DNA of 64,000 bases, taken from the NCBI RefSeq assembly GCF_001542415.1, contig NZ_LNCU01000019.1, positions 1-64,000 of the forward strand, written 5' to 3'. A model generated the notes under the pieces. It had not been told where the DNA came from. It was given only the letters and a program-made list of their open reading frames with translations, and ran no database searches. The translations under genes and the position numbers were made by a program. Shown in pieces: positions 52,677 through 61,415 of the stretch; positions within the stretch are counted from its first letter, which is position 1, and each line of letters begins with the position of its first letter. This stretch comes from Bradyrhizobium macuxiense (GTDB lineage: Bacteria; Pseudomonadota; Alphaproteobacteria; Rhizobiales; Xanthobacteraceae).

Positions 52677-53374
52677 CCGAAATTCGCAACCACCGAATTC
52701 GCAACCCTTGGGTCGTTGTCGCGGCTTACAATGAGGCAGCGGTGGTCGGCAGCGTCGTGTCCGGCATTCGCCGCGCCGGATACACGGTCATCGTGGTCGA
52801 TGACGGATCCGCCGACCGCACCGGCGACGTCGCGGTGCTCGCGGGTGCCGTCGTGGTCCGGCATCCGATCAACCTCGGACAAGGCGCAGCGCTGCAGACC
52901 GGCATCGACTTCGCCCTCGAGCAGCATGCGGATGCACTCGTCACGTTCGACGCCGACGGTCAGCATTCCCCCGCGGCGATAGCGGCGCTGCTCGCGGCGA
53001 TCGAGCAGCCCGGCGTCGATTTCGCGCTCGGCAGCCGCTTCCTCACCGGCGCGACGGCAAATCTGCCGGCGTCGCGCCGCATCCTGCTCGGCGCCGCGAT
53101 CCGGTTCACGCGCGCGAGCACCGGACTGCCGGTCACCGATACCCACAACGGCCTGCGGGCGATGACTGCGCGCGGCGCCCGTACGATCTCCTTGCGGCAG
53201 AACCGGATGGCACACGCGTCCGAGATCCTGCACCAGATCGCGCAGAGCCGCCTGCGCTTTGTCGAGGTGCCGGTGAAGATCGAGTACAGCGCCTATTCGC
53301 TGGGCAAGGGTCAACGCATGACCGACGCCCTGACCATCCTGATCGATCTGTTTGCGCGGAGGCTCTACCGATGA
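52673..53374 (+). CDS. GT2 family glycosyltransferase (DPM1-like)
   Basis: 233-aa glycosyltransferase. The catalytic landmarks are VVVAAYNEAAVVGSVV, VIVVDDGSADRTGD and ALVTFDADGQHSPAAI (DxD). Later DTHNGLRAMT and VPVKIEYSAYSLGKGQ are seen. Such enzymes move sugars onto polyprenyl phosphate or lipid acceptors. It overlaps both neighbours by ATGA, so methyltransferase, GT2 and DUF2304 form a tightly coupled operon. Confidence 0.9.
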   Translation: MTEIRNHRIRNPWVVVAAYNEAAVVGSVVSGIRRAGYTVIVVDDGSADRTGDVAVLAGAVVVRHPINLGQGAALQTGIDFALEQHADALVTFDADGQHSPAAIAALLAAIEQPGVDFALGSRFLTGATANLPASRRILLGAAIRFTRASTGLPVTDTHNGLRAMTARGARTISLRQNRMAHASEILHQIAQSRLRFVEVPVKIEYSAYSLGKGQRMTDALTILIDLFARRLYR

Positions 53375-53781
53375 TCGCGCAGCTGTTTCTGACCGCCCTT
53401 CTGGCCTTGGTTCTCGTCTACGCATGGTCGGCGCATCGAACGGTGCCGATCATCGGGCTGTTCGCGAGCGTCGCCGCGCTCGCCGGCCTCTACTTCGTAT
53501 GGGTGCCGGAGCATGCCACGGCGCTGGCGGCGTTCGCGGGAATCGGCCGCGGGTCGGACCTCGTGGTCTACACCTGGGTCGTGATCAGCCTGCTCATCAT
53601 GCTCCATTTGCATCTCAAGCTGCGGCTCCAGCTCGACATGATCACGCGGCTGACGCGCGCCGTGGCGATCGATCGTGCCAGAGAGAGCCGGCGTGACGCA
53701 CGTCCCCCGCGGAAACGTCGCGCGGTTATGTCGGCCCGAAAGACCGAGACGCCTCCGATCGGATTGCAGGCGAAGAAGTAA
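53371..53781 (+). CDS. DUF2304 membrane protein
   Basis: 136-aa membrane protein with three hydrophobic segments (MIAQLFLTALLALVLVYAWS, IIGLFASVAALAGLYFVW, LVVYTWVVISLLIMLHLHLK) and a basic tail. DUF2304 genes typically follow GT2 genes in surface-polysaccharide loci, as here (ATGA overlap). Likely an auxiliary of the glycosyltransferase. Confidence 0.87.
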   Translation: MIAQLFLTALLALVLVYAWSAHRTVPIIGLFASVAALAGLYFVWVPEHATALAAFAGIGRGSDLVVYTWVVISLLIMLHLHLKLRLQLDMITRLTRAVAIDRARESRRDARPPRKRRAVMSARKTETPPIGLQAKK

Positions 53782-53814
53782 GATGCGATTGCCAGATTGC
53801 GCGGGACGCCGGCA

Positions 53815-55512
53815 TCACTCGCTGGGCGCGTGAGGATTGGCGTAGATCCAGGCGAACGGGCGACCAAATCGCCTGACCTCATCAACCAGCACGGCGGCCG
53901 TGCCGGCGGCACAAGGCCAGCGCTCGGTGGCGATCAGATAGTCGGCCCGATCCAGATTTGTTTCGGCAATCCAGTTGCGACGGAACATCACGCCGGCCTG
54001 TTGCTCGCGCCAGCCCAGGCAGACCATCACGTGCGGGGGATCGCCCGCGAACCGGCCTTCAGCGTCAATTCGATGCTCGAGGCGGCGCAGCGCCTCGGGA
54101 ACCGCCAGGCTCCAATAGTCGAGGTCGAAGCGGCCGTAGGCGCCGGCGACGCCGCCTGCCAGACTGTTCATCGCGATATATTCGAGCGGATGCAGGATCG
54201 CGAGCGTCACCACGATGACGGCCGTGTACGCCACGCCGAGGACCGCGGGCACAATCGGAAGGCGTCGCAACAAGGGCATGAGGCTCTTAAGCCCGCGCGC
54301 GGCCACGACGGCGAGCATCGGGATCACGAACAAGACGTGGCGGATACCGTCATAGAGCGTCGAGCCCTGCACGATGAGCACCGCGATCGGCCCGAACGCC
54401 GCCACGGCGACGACCAGCACCGCGCGCGATCCTGCGAGCTCGGCCGCGACCGGTCGCAGTCCGGCGACGCCGGACCGACGCAAGGCGCCGATAGCGGCGC
54501 GGGTCCACGACCCGGCAGCACCGATCCAGACCGCCATGCCGACCAACAGCAACGCCAAAAAGCCCTCAGGCAGGCGCGCCAGGAGCTGCCCGGGGATGTA
54601 CCAGGCGGGCACGTTATCGGTGAACGTGCGTCGGCCCCAGTTCTGGAATTCGAACGAAGTGTCAAGCGTCGCAAAATGCCGACAGGCCTCGAGGAATTGC
54701 GTGAGCGGATTTCCGATCTGCAACCACGGCCAGAGCGCGATCGCCGTTATCCAGGCGACGAGGATGGCGAGCAGCGTATGCAAGGCGATCCGGCGCAATT
54801 CGGCATAGTCTGCGCGGCCATGGCGCAGCAACGCCTCGAGCGCACACAGGCTCATGCCGCCGATGAGATACGCATGCGTGATCGCCCCGCCGGGGCGCGT
54901 CGCGATGGCGAGCCCGGTGGCAAGGCCCGTCGCAAGGGTCAGACGCCAATTCGGCACCCGCTCCCGCACCATCAGGACGATCGCGAGCGTCGCCCAGGTC
55001 ATGGCGAACAGGAACGGCACGTCGATCGGCGCGAAGAACAGGTTGCCGTAGACGTAGCCGGTCAGCAGGCACAGGGCGAGCGCCGTCAGCCCAGCCCAGG
55101 ACCCGACTGTGAGCCGTGCCATCGGCACGACAGCGGCGAGCCCCGCGAGGCCGATCAGCAAGGTGATGGCGTGCCGGACCGTGATCGGGCTCGCGAGATG
55201 AAGCGACTGCACGGCCGCGATCAGCAACTGACACCACGGTCCGTACATCCACAGGAACTCTTCGACCGTCTCGAACTGGGACCGGTCGGCAAAGCCGCTC
55301 GTGTACCAGGCAAGCGCCTTGGGGCCGTAATCTTCGGTGTTGAATTCGTCGGTCGACAGTCCGTAATCCGCGGCAGTCGCAAGCCCGATCACCAGGACCA
55401 CGCCCAGCACAAGGAGCACGAGCAAGGTCTCGGCACGGCCGGCAGCAAATGCGACGCCGAGTTTCGGCCTCGCAAAGCCGGAGCTGTCGCCATCCACCCG
55501 TTCAAGCGCCAT
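53815..55512 (-). CDS. GT39-like integral membrane glycosyltransferase
   Basis: 565-aa membrane protein with about 12 helices. After the first helix the acidic loop YGLSTDEFNTEDYGPKALAW carries the catalytic-type DE of the GT-C family (dolichyl/undecaprenyl-phosphate sugar-dependent). Later ATRPGGAITHAYLIGGMSL and YDGIRHVLFVIPMLAVVAAR resemble PMT/ArnT-type proteins. It converges with the methyltransferase-GT2-DUF2304 operon (33 bp apart). Together they suggest sugar flipping and transfer on the periplasmic side. A 1019-residue open frame on the other strand here is only an antisense shadow. Confidence 0.85.
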   Translation of the reverse strand: MALERVDGDSSGFARPKLGVAFAAGRAETLLVLLVLGVVLVIGLATAADYGLSTDEFNTEDYGPKALAWYTSGFADRSQFETVEEFLWMYGPWCQLLIAAVQSLHLASPITVRHAITLLIGLAGLAAVVPMARLTVGSWAGLTALALCLLTGYVYGNLFFAPIDVPFLFAMTWATLAIVLMVRERVPNWRLTLATGLATGLAIATRPGGAITHAYLIGGMSLCALEALLRHGRADYAELRRIALHTLLAILVAWITAIALWPWLQIGNPLTQFLEACRHFATLDTSFEFQNWGRRTFTDNVPAWYIPGQLLARLPEGFLALLLVGMAVWIGAAGSWTRAAIGALRRSGVAGLRPVAAELAGSRAVLVVAVAAFGPIAVLIVQGSTLYDGIRHVLFVIPMLAVVAARGLKSLMPLLRRLPIVPAVLGVAYTAVIVVTLAILHPLEYIAMNSLAGGVAGAYGRFDLDYWSLAVPEALRRLEHRIDAEGRFAGDPPHVMVCLGWREQQAGVMFRRNWIAETNLDRADYLIATERWPCAAGTAAVLVDEVRRFGRPFAWIYANPHAPSE

Positions 55513-55743
55513 ACGTCCTCCCGCGATCGAGCGGCTGCACGAGGAGTTCAGGCGGCGGGATCAAGACGCAGGCGGTTTGCCATCGACCGACACTGCCGCC
55601 TGCACCAGGTCAGGCGACATCCCGCTCAATCGCGAACGAACCCCCAGCAACCTCAAGTGTTGTCCCTGGATGGCTTTCATAACACCCCTGACGGGAACTT
55701 TGTTCCACAGGTTCGAATCAGGTTCTTCCAAGGTGGACTGGCA

Positions 55744-56856
55744 ATGGCGATCCTTGTCACCGGAGGTGCCGGATACATCGGGAGCCACATGGTGTACGAG
55801 CTCGCCGATCGTGGCGAACAGCCCGTCGTGATCGATGATTTTTCGTCGGGCTTCGAATGGGCGATACCGTCCGGCATTCCGGTCGTCGTCGGGAGCATCG
55901 GGGATCAGCGGCGGGTTGCGCAGCTGATCGCGAAGCATGGGATTTCGGAGATCATTCATTTTGCGGGATCGGTGGTTGTCCCGGAGTCGGTTGCCGAACC
56001 GCTTCGATATTACCGCAACAACACCGCAAATTCGCGAAGCCTGTTCGAGATCGCAATCAGAAGCGGGGTGCGGCGTTTCATCCTTTCGTCGACGGCTGCG
56101 GTTTACGGGGATCCGCCGGCAAATCCCATCACGGAAGAGACCCCCGTCGCGCCTGTATCACCTTATGGCTCATCCAAATTCATGGCCGAAACAATGCTGC
56201 GTGATGCCGCACGCGCTCATGGCCTGCGCTATGTCATCTTGAGGTATTTCAACGTAGCAGGCGCCGATCCTGCATTGCGCACCGGACAGGCAACGCGAGG
56301 GGCAACGCATCTGATCAAGGTCGCAGCGGAGACCGCCGTGGGTCTGCGAGACAGGATCCAGGTTTTCGGCACCGACTATCCGACGCCTGACGGCACCTGC
56401 ATTCGCGACTATATCCACGTCAGCGACCTCGTGGACGCGCATTGTCGCGCGCTTTCTTACCTGCGCGACGGTGGCGAGCCCGTGACGCTGAATTGCGGCT
56501 ATGGCCGCGGCTTTTCGGTGCTGCAGGTGGTCGATGCCATGCGGCGCGAATCCGAAAAAGACTTTCCGATCGAACTTGCCGCCCGCCGGGCTGGCGATCC
56601 GGCGGAGATCGTGGCGTCGGCGGAACGGATGCGCAATCTGCTCGGCTGGCGGCCCCGATGGGATGACCTTTCTCTGATCGTCCGCCACGCGCTCGCTTGG
56701 GAACGCAAGCTATTGGCACAAGGTAACGCAAGCCGTCCCTACACAGGGCCTCGGCTGGACCCGCTCCGCACCATTGCCGGCAAGGTGAATCGGAAGAAGC
56801 GTCGGGTACGCAGACGTTCACCACTCATCCAAGAACAGAAGATGCGCCGGCGATGA
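55744..56856 (+). CDS. galE: UDP-glucose 4-epimerase
   Basis: 370-aa short-chain dehydrogenase-type epimerase converting UDP-glucose and UDP-galactose. The NAD loop is ILVTGGAGYIGSHMVYELAD (about 3-22), the Ser/Thr in FILSSTAAVYGDPP, and the catalytic YGSSKFMAE (YxxxK) near 140. NVAGADPALRTGQATRGATH and YPTPDGTCIRDYIHVSDLVD are GalE hallmarks. It is about 35 residues longer than E. coli GalE, with a basic tail (KVNRKKRRVRRRSP). AAGGTGG precedes the ATG at 55744. It supplies galactose for the adjacent polysaccharide genes. Confidence 0.93.
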   Translation: MAILVTGGAGYIGSHMVYELADRGEQPVVIDDFSSGFEWAIPSGIPVVVGSIGDQRRVAQLIAKHGISEIIHFAGSVVVPESVAEPLRYYRNNTANSRSLFEIAIRSGVRRFILSSTAAVYGDPPANPITEETPVAPVSPYGSSKFMAETMLRDAARAHGLRYVILRYFNVAGADPALRTGQATRGATHLIKVAAETAVGLRDRIQVFGTDYPTPDGTCIRDYIHVSDLVDAHCRALSYLRDGGEPVTLNCGYGRGFSVLQVVDAMRRESEKDFPIELAARRAGDPAEIVASAERMRNLLGWRPRWDDLSLIVRHALAWERKLLAQGNASRPYTGPRLDPLRTIAGKVNRKKRRVRRRSPLIQEQKMRRR

Positions 56857-56883
56857 GCTATGGCGATCGCATAATGTCGCGGC

Positions 56884-56950
56884 TTGGCGCGCCATGCAGA
56901 ATAAAAAAGCGAACTCATATGCTATTGAAATCGCGATATAATTCTAGCCC
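56884..56950 (+). repeat. 70-bp AT-rich dispersed repeat, copy 2
   Basis: Begins TTGGCGCGCC, continues GCGAACTCATATGCTATTG and ends ATAATTCTAGCCC. Matches copy 1 at 23731-23800. It lies 28 bp after the galE stop. Confidence 0.5.
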
Positions 56951-57130
56951 CAGCTCACGCTCTGTGGCGTGGTATCTGGCGACGCGAGCACAAAATGACT
57001 TTTAATCATGCGCCGTGGTGATCGCTGAAACCATCGAGATCGCCGAAGCAGCCGGCGAACTTGTCGCATCGCGGAGATCCCGATCAGGCGTATTTTGCGG
57101 ACGGAATGGGCCGGGCCACGCACAACTCGG

Positions 57131-57427
57131 TCAATGTTTTGGCGTGGGATGCTGACTCCCAACTTTTTCACTGCCTGCCAGTAGCTGATCGTACAATCGG
57201 TCGATCTCGCGCGCCTGATCGGGCGTGACATCCTCCAGATGCAGCGCCCTTAGCTCATCCTCGGTTGGCTGGTAATTGCGACCATTGCGAATCGGCCATG
57301 GTCCACTGTGAAGTGGCGAGGCGCTCTCTGCGTTAGCAGCAAGCGCAGTAGGGGTACAAAGCGCAATGGTCCTCACCGCCAACAGTGCGTAAACGAGGAT
57401 GGCACGTCGAGTTTTAGCAGCTATCAT
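57131..57427 (-). CDS. Small exported conserved hypothetical protein
   Basis: 98-aa protein with a signal peptide (AILVYALLAVRTIALCTPTA, then LAANA). The mature region is SGPWPIRNGRNYQPTEDELR, ALHLEDVTPDQAREIDRLYD and a polar end. The pattern NYQPTxxELxALHxxDVTPDQAREIDRLYD recurs in a short secreted family I associate with Bradyrhizobium. Function unknown. Confidence 0.7.
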   Translation of the reverse strand: MIAAKTRRAILVYALLAVRTIALCTPTALAANAESASPLHSGPWPIRNGRNYQPTEDELRALHLEDVTPDQAREIDRLYDQLLAGSEKVGSQHPTPKH

Positions 57428-57592
57428 TTGCGAGTCTCCGTGCCGAGGGCTACGGCGAAAGTTGGAGCGGACACCGACAGGCTCGCTCTTCCTTCGAGAT
57501 CGATTTGTCGCCGCCTTAGTTCAACAATATTATGTGATGGATTCGTCGCCGCGAGGCGCCGTCGGACGACCTGCTGAGCGCGCGGTTCAATG

Positions 57593-57874
57593 TTAGAATG
57601 CCTTCTTAAATTGCGCGACATAGTCGGGGCTCCCATAGACCCACATGGGCTCGTCACATTGCTGTGGACCTACGTCGTTCATGCAAGCGGAACTCCATGG
57701 CGGAGCTGCAATCTCGCGGCCTTCGATCCTGTATCCCTGCAGTCGACTGCCAACAGTCGGTCGAGTGCCGACATTCGCTCGATTGCTGCTTTCGTTGGTT
57801 CGCACAAGAGTCGTGGCTTGCGTCGCAAGAGATGGCACAAGCAGTAGCGCCGCCAGAAGGTATCTGGTCTTCAT
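57593..57874 (-). CDS. Small exported hypothetical protein
   Basis: 93-aa protein with a signal peptide (MKTRYLLAALLLVPSLATQA) and a short mature part with two cysteines (SSACMNDVGPQQCDEPMWVY) ending QFKKAF. CAAGGAAGCTGAACA is a good ribosome site. The two cysteines could form a disulfide in the periplasm. Family unknown. Confidence 0.65.
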   Translation of the reverse strand: MKTRYLLAALLLVPSLATQATTLVRTNESSNRANVGTRPTVGSRLQGYRIEGREIAAPPWSSACMNDVGPQQCDEPMWVYGSPDYVAQFKKAF

Positions 57875-57941
57875 TGTTCAGCTTCCTTGATTGAGCCTCG
57901 CGCGGGCCGAGGCATGAGCGTTTCTGAAAGGAAGACCGAAA

Positions 57942-58236
57942 TTGGGGTCTAGATATTTCCCGATCACGCAAACGTTTGGCAGTGTCGCCATCTATCTCGA
58001 CGAGGCAGACATCGCATGGATTCAGGGCAAGGCCGACCACTTCAGCATCGGCGAGACGGCGGCAGTTAGAAGATGCCGTCGCCACTGCGCCCGCGACGCA
58101 AAGCGATTTCGTTCGGTGGGGTTATTCGCGCTGGTGGGGCCGCGTTACCGGCGGACTGGAGATCGAGCACCGTCGTTCAGCCGCGGGGCAGCAGCGAGAG
58201 GCTTGGCGCGCCTTGCAGCGCGCGCAAAATGATTAA
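57942..58236 (+). pseudogene. Frameshifted small gene
   Basis: The first frame reads GSVAIYLDEADIAWIQGKAD, HFSIGETAA. A second frame continues QLEDAVATAPATQSDFVRWG, YSRWWGRVTGGLEIEHRRSA and ends RALQRAQND. The halves join near 58065 with one base shift. Looks like a decayed 90- to 100-aa protein; family not recognised. Confidence 0.35.
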
Positions 58237-58240
58237 GACT

Positions 58241-58474
58241 CTACGCCTCGGTGCTATCACAATCCGACGCGGCCCGACTTCTGCTCTTGGCCCATCGCGA
58301 CATACTGCGCTGCCGCACGAAGGCGTCGCCGAGCAGGATCACCCGCCCCTTCGACCACGTAGCCAGCGACGGCCGGACGAACAGGCCCCATTTGTTCAGC
58401 GTGTCGACGCTCTTGACCAGGTCGACGATGTCAGGATGCCAGCCTTCGAAAAGCGGCTCGTGTTCGGACGCCAA
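58241..58474 (-). pseudogene. FAD-dependent monooxygenase fragment
   Basis: 77-aa piece of a salicylate-hydroxylase-type flavoprotein: EGWHPDIVDLVKSVDTLNKW, then WSKGRVILLGDA, the second FAD motif (GD). The usual HAMLP follow-on is lost in a frame change. Both ends of the gene are missing. Confidence 0.55.
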
Positions 58475-58480
58475 GACCTT

Positions 58481-58512
58481 TTATTTAGACACCGTCTTAT
58501 TTAGACACCGTC
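58481..58512. repeat. 16-bp perfect tandem duplication
   Basis: TTATTTAGACACCGTC occurs twice back to back, at the joint between the monooxygenase fragment and the serine-recombinase remnant. Suggests a repair or insertion scar. Confidence 0.7.
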
Positions 58513-59030
58513 GAGAGCGCGGTCATCAATGGTCTAACGGCCGAATTGCGCGCGCCGAAAGTTATCTCGGAATACGTACGCACATATCTCGAGGAGCGGA
58601 AGCGCCTCGCAGCCACATCACATGCAAGACGGCAGCGCCTTGAGCAACAGCTTGGGCAATTAAACCGGGAAATCGAACGACTGGTGGATGCGATCGCGAA
58701 AGGACATGGCGATCGACTGCCTTAGATGCCGAAACGAAGCGGATATCTGAGGATTTGCAGAGTGAACCACCCGCAACGAAGGAAGTCGCGCTGCATCTGG
58801 CCATCCTCAAGCGATATGAGGAGCAACTCGGGCGGCTTGAAGGAGCACTGGGTAAAGGTATCAGTGCAGGTGACGGAGAGGCCGCAGAAGGCATCCGAGA
58901 CCTGGTCGAGACGGTCACTCTGTTCCGCGATCCAGGACGTCCAGGTGGCGTGGCCGTGGACATAGCCGGCCGGCTAAACGCCCTGCTGGGGGAAAGGCCT
59001 ATCCAAACCAGGTCAAAGGAGTGTGGGTAA
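58491..59030 (+). pseudogene. Serine-recombinase C-terminal remnant 2
   Basis: Starts in frame as VESAVINGLTAELRAPKVIS, EYVRTYLEERKRLAATSHAR, QLNREIERLVDAIAKGHGD, which is the coiled-coil section of large serine recombinases. After a frameshift near 58720 it continues PPATKEVALHLAILKRYEEQ and GIRDLVETVTLFRDPG to a stop near 59030. Catalytic part absent. Confidence 0.6.
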
Positions 59031-59245
59031 AGGTGGTAGCGGAAACCCACTATTTCGGAGGCCCTGTTTTCCTATCGGCGCGCAGCCTAACTGGCCCTGG
59101 CGGCACTTCGATAGTCCGCCAAGAACCGCCGTTTGTGCGAGATCCTACTACGGATCGAACTTCCGCCGAGTCAATTCAAAATCCCCAGGCTCGCGACACC
59201 CATCCTTGCTATCGATAGCATAAGTCGTTCCACCAGTTGGTACCC

Positions 59246-59296
59246 TTTGCCCTCCGAAGGCAAAGGTCACACGTTCGAATCGTGTCGGGTGCGCCA
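59246..59296 (+). other. tRNA-Arg(CCG) 3' fragment, probable attachment-site scar
   Basis: Anticodon stem TTGCC/GGCAA with loop CTCCGAA (anticodon CCG, 59254-59256), variable AGGTC, T-arm ACACG-TTCGAAT-CGTGT, acceptor strand CGGGTGC and an encoded CCA ending at 59296. The D-arm and 5' acceptor (expected GCACCCG) are absent upstream. Such 3' halves are left or carried by elements that integrate into tRNA genes. The full tRNA gene is not in the window. Confidence 0.75.
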
Positions 59297-60197
59297 CTTC
59301 GGTACAAAACTGGGCACGCCAAAACTGGCAGTTTTTTCGCTCGACGCAGCGACGAGCGTGCGCAGGAGGACGCTTTTCGATCCCATGATGCGAACTTCTT
59401 TCTGGTCCACCTCGACGCGCTGGGCGAGCGCGCGCAGCTGGTCGCGTCGGTAGCCGCCGCTCTCGGTCCTCACCCGCCTGCGGGCCTGTGCGGCGAACGC
59501 CTTGAGAGTCTGCGGTGAGATGCTCGGCTCGAGCCGTTCGAGCGCATCCTCGGCCCGCTCTGCATCCGCGCGGGCCTGATCGCGGATGGCCCTGAGCTCG
59601 GTTACGCGGTCCTTCCGCATAGCGTCGGTGAGGTCGGCGACGCCGTTCTCGATCGCGTCATAGAGGCGCTTGGCCGCGCTGTTCGGCAGCCAAGACGATG
59701 CGGTAACCGATCGGCGGCAATGCACCATTCCAGAAGCCTTGCCGCGCATTCTCTTTCATTGCCCGCAGCGTATGCTTGGCGTTCTCCTTGGACTGGTATT
59801 CGTCAAACAGCGCCATGATCTGACGGATCATGTTGCTCATCGGATCGTCGCCGAGTTCTTGCGTGATCGACACCAGCCGTACGCCGTTCTTGGCAAGTCG
59901 GCGGACATAGAACTCAAGCTGGAACTGATCGCGGAAGAAGCGGCTGAAGCTATGGACCAGGACCACGTCGAATGTCGGCGGCTTGGTGGTCGCCGCGTCG
60001 ATCATGCGCTGGAACTCCGGCCGCCGATCGCCGGTCGCGGACGCACCCGGCTCGACATAGTCGGAGACAATCTCCCAGCCGCGCGCCGCGCAATAGCCCT
60101 TCGCCTGGCGGCGTTGATCCGGGATAGATAGATCGCTGTCGGCCTGCCGCCCGGTCGAGACTCGCAGGTAGAGCGCCGCCCGAACCGCCTCAGCCAT
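59267..60197 (-). pseudogene. Serine recombinase with internal deletion
   Basis: The catalytic domain is well kept from the ATG at 60197: ALYLRVSTGRQADSDLSIPD (catalytic Ser), DRRPEFQRMIDAATTKPPTF, VVLVHSFSRFFRDQF and the helix ENAKHTLRAMKENARQGFWN. It runs to GALPPIGYRIV and then goes directly, in another frame, to the coiled-coil tail (AAKRLYDAIENGVADLTDAM). The recombinase DNA-binding domain and zinc ribbon are deleted. The open frame ends inside the tRNA-Arg fragment; its last residues TRHDSNV are tRNA sequence read as protein. Confidence 0.7.
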
Positions 60198-60210
60198 GGC
60201 GATATCCCCG

Positions 60211-60447
60211 TCAGCTTTTTCCAAAGAACTCGTCGAACAGATCGCCAAACCAAGCTTCGAGCACGTCGATCTCGGCTTCGGTCACTGGCACGTCCTTCGG
60301 CCAGTCATCCGTCACTGTCCACGTCACCGAAGCGCGCTTCGTCCGTCGCCGCGTACGAGGCAAGGACGCTGCCGCATAATCATAGAGATCGTCGAGCCGC
60401 GTGTCCGCCGACGCGCACCGTTGCTTCGATCTTTGCGCGGGAGCCAT
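60211..60447 (-). CDS. Small partner protein upstream of the serine recombinase
   Basis: 78-aa protein ending 13 bp before the recombinase start. It is basic at the front (RRRTKRASVTWTVTDDWPKD) and acidic at the end (PVTEAEIDVLEAWFGDLFDE). Small genes of this type in front of serine recombinases seem common in Bradyrhizobium islands, as I recall. It may be an accessory such as a directionality factor; that is inference only. The start at 60447 is chosen over a longer frame for lack of a site. Confidence 0.55.
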   Translation of the reverse strand: MAPAQRSKQRCASADTRLDDLYDYAAASLPRTRRRTKRASVTWTVTDDWPKDVPVTEAEIDVLEAWFGDLFDEFFGKS

Positions 60448-61094
60448 GGCGCCACTGTGGCAAGCCTGGCCGATCCACAGAACGACCGATGTCCACGCTA
60501 CGTCACGCTGTGGTGCTGCGACTCGCACTTCTTCGGCAAGTGAGCGCTTGCGCTCACAACAAGCCATGATCGCTTGGCGGCAAACGGAGCTCCCGCGCGA
60601 CCGGCTGGCGCGGAAGCCGGCGCGTTCGGTTCAGCTTGGGAGGATCCGGCAAGCGCCGGAGTTGAAAAGGAGCGAGAACGTAACGACGACGGCGCTCAAG
60701 ATAGATCGAGTCGGGCGATTCATGAAATTCCCCTGGAGATAGACCACTGACATGGACATGACGGTTCGGACCGAGGTTTGTGACAGGTCGCGCGTCACGG
60801 CCGCATTTTTATTTGACATCGCCGACGCTGCGCCGTTGACGCTCATTGGAAGGTGGGCCGAACCGTCGAGGCGGCAAGATGTGAGCCGCGAACGCGCTTG
60901 ATCGTTTGGAGAACATGCCGGGACGCGCCGCACCGAGCCATCGTGCGATGGGGGCCGCACGTCACTCCGGACGTCTAGGTGATCCTATCCGCAAGGATAG
61001 GTGATCCACATCTCATGGATTTCCATGAGGTGCGGCCGAGGCATGACCCCGCTAGTCTCGGTCTGCAGCACCCGACCGATCATCTTCCCCACTG
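60448..61094. other. Intergenic, decayed sequence
   Basis: 647 bp. It holds a 30-codon frame at 60631-60723 (minus) that looks like a signal-peptide start (MNRPTRSILSAVVVTFSLLF) cut short. A 7-bp hairpin lies near 60984-61001 and an 8-bp palindrome CTCATGGA-TT-TCCATGAG at 61012-61029. No full gene. Confidence 0.4.
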
Positions 61095-61316
61095 GTGATG
61101 GACGCCATCGCCTCCAAGGAAAGCACCCCACTTTCGCCTCAAGCCAGGTTGCGCCAACACCGGCTCGAGCAGGCAATGAACATGCTGCGCTACACAGACT
61201 GCTCGATCGTTGAGGTTGCCGTGGCGCTTGGCTACGGCTCACAAACCGCTTTTGCCGCTGCGTTCAGGCGGTTGACTGGCGAGACCCCGACCGATTGGCG
61301 ACGGCGAGCGCGTTAA
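61095..61316 (+). pseudogene. AraC-family regulator C-terminal fragment
   Basis: Only the second helix-turn-helix of an AraC protein remains: RLRQHRLEQAMNMLRYTDCS, IVEVAVALGYGSQTAFAAAF, RRLTGETPTDWRRRAR. The first helix-turn-helix and sensor domain are missing. A palindrome at 61012-61029 lies just upstream. Confidence 0.65.
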
Positions 61317-61415
61317 CAGCAATTGCTCTTCAGTCACGTCAATCGCTCTTGGGCAGTTCCCTACCCGCTCCGCTAATTGATGGTGCGCCCACGCCAGCAA
61401 AACGGAGAGGAATAT

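Noticed and set aside
53797..56856. A 1019-residue open frame on the plus strand
   Set aside because: Its first two thirds are antisense to the GT39-like gene, with a low-complexity Arg/Asp/Gly-rich translation. Only the last 370 residues (galE from 55744) are real.
59267..59300. Recombinase C-terminal residues TRHDSNV as a conserved protein motif
   Set aside because: They are the antisense reading of the tRNA-Arg T-arm and acceptor, a known annotation artefact.
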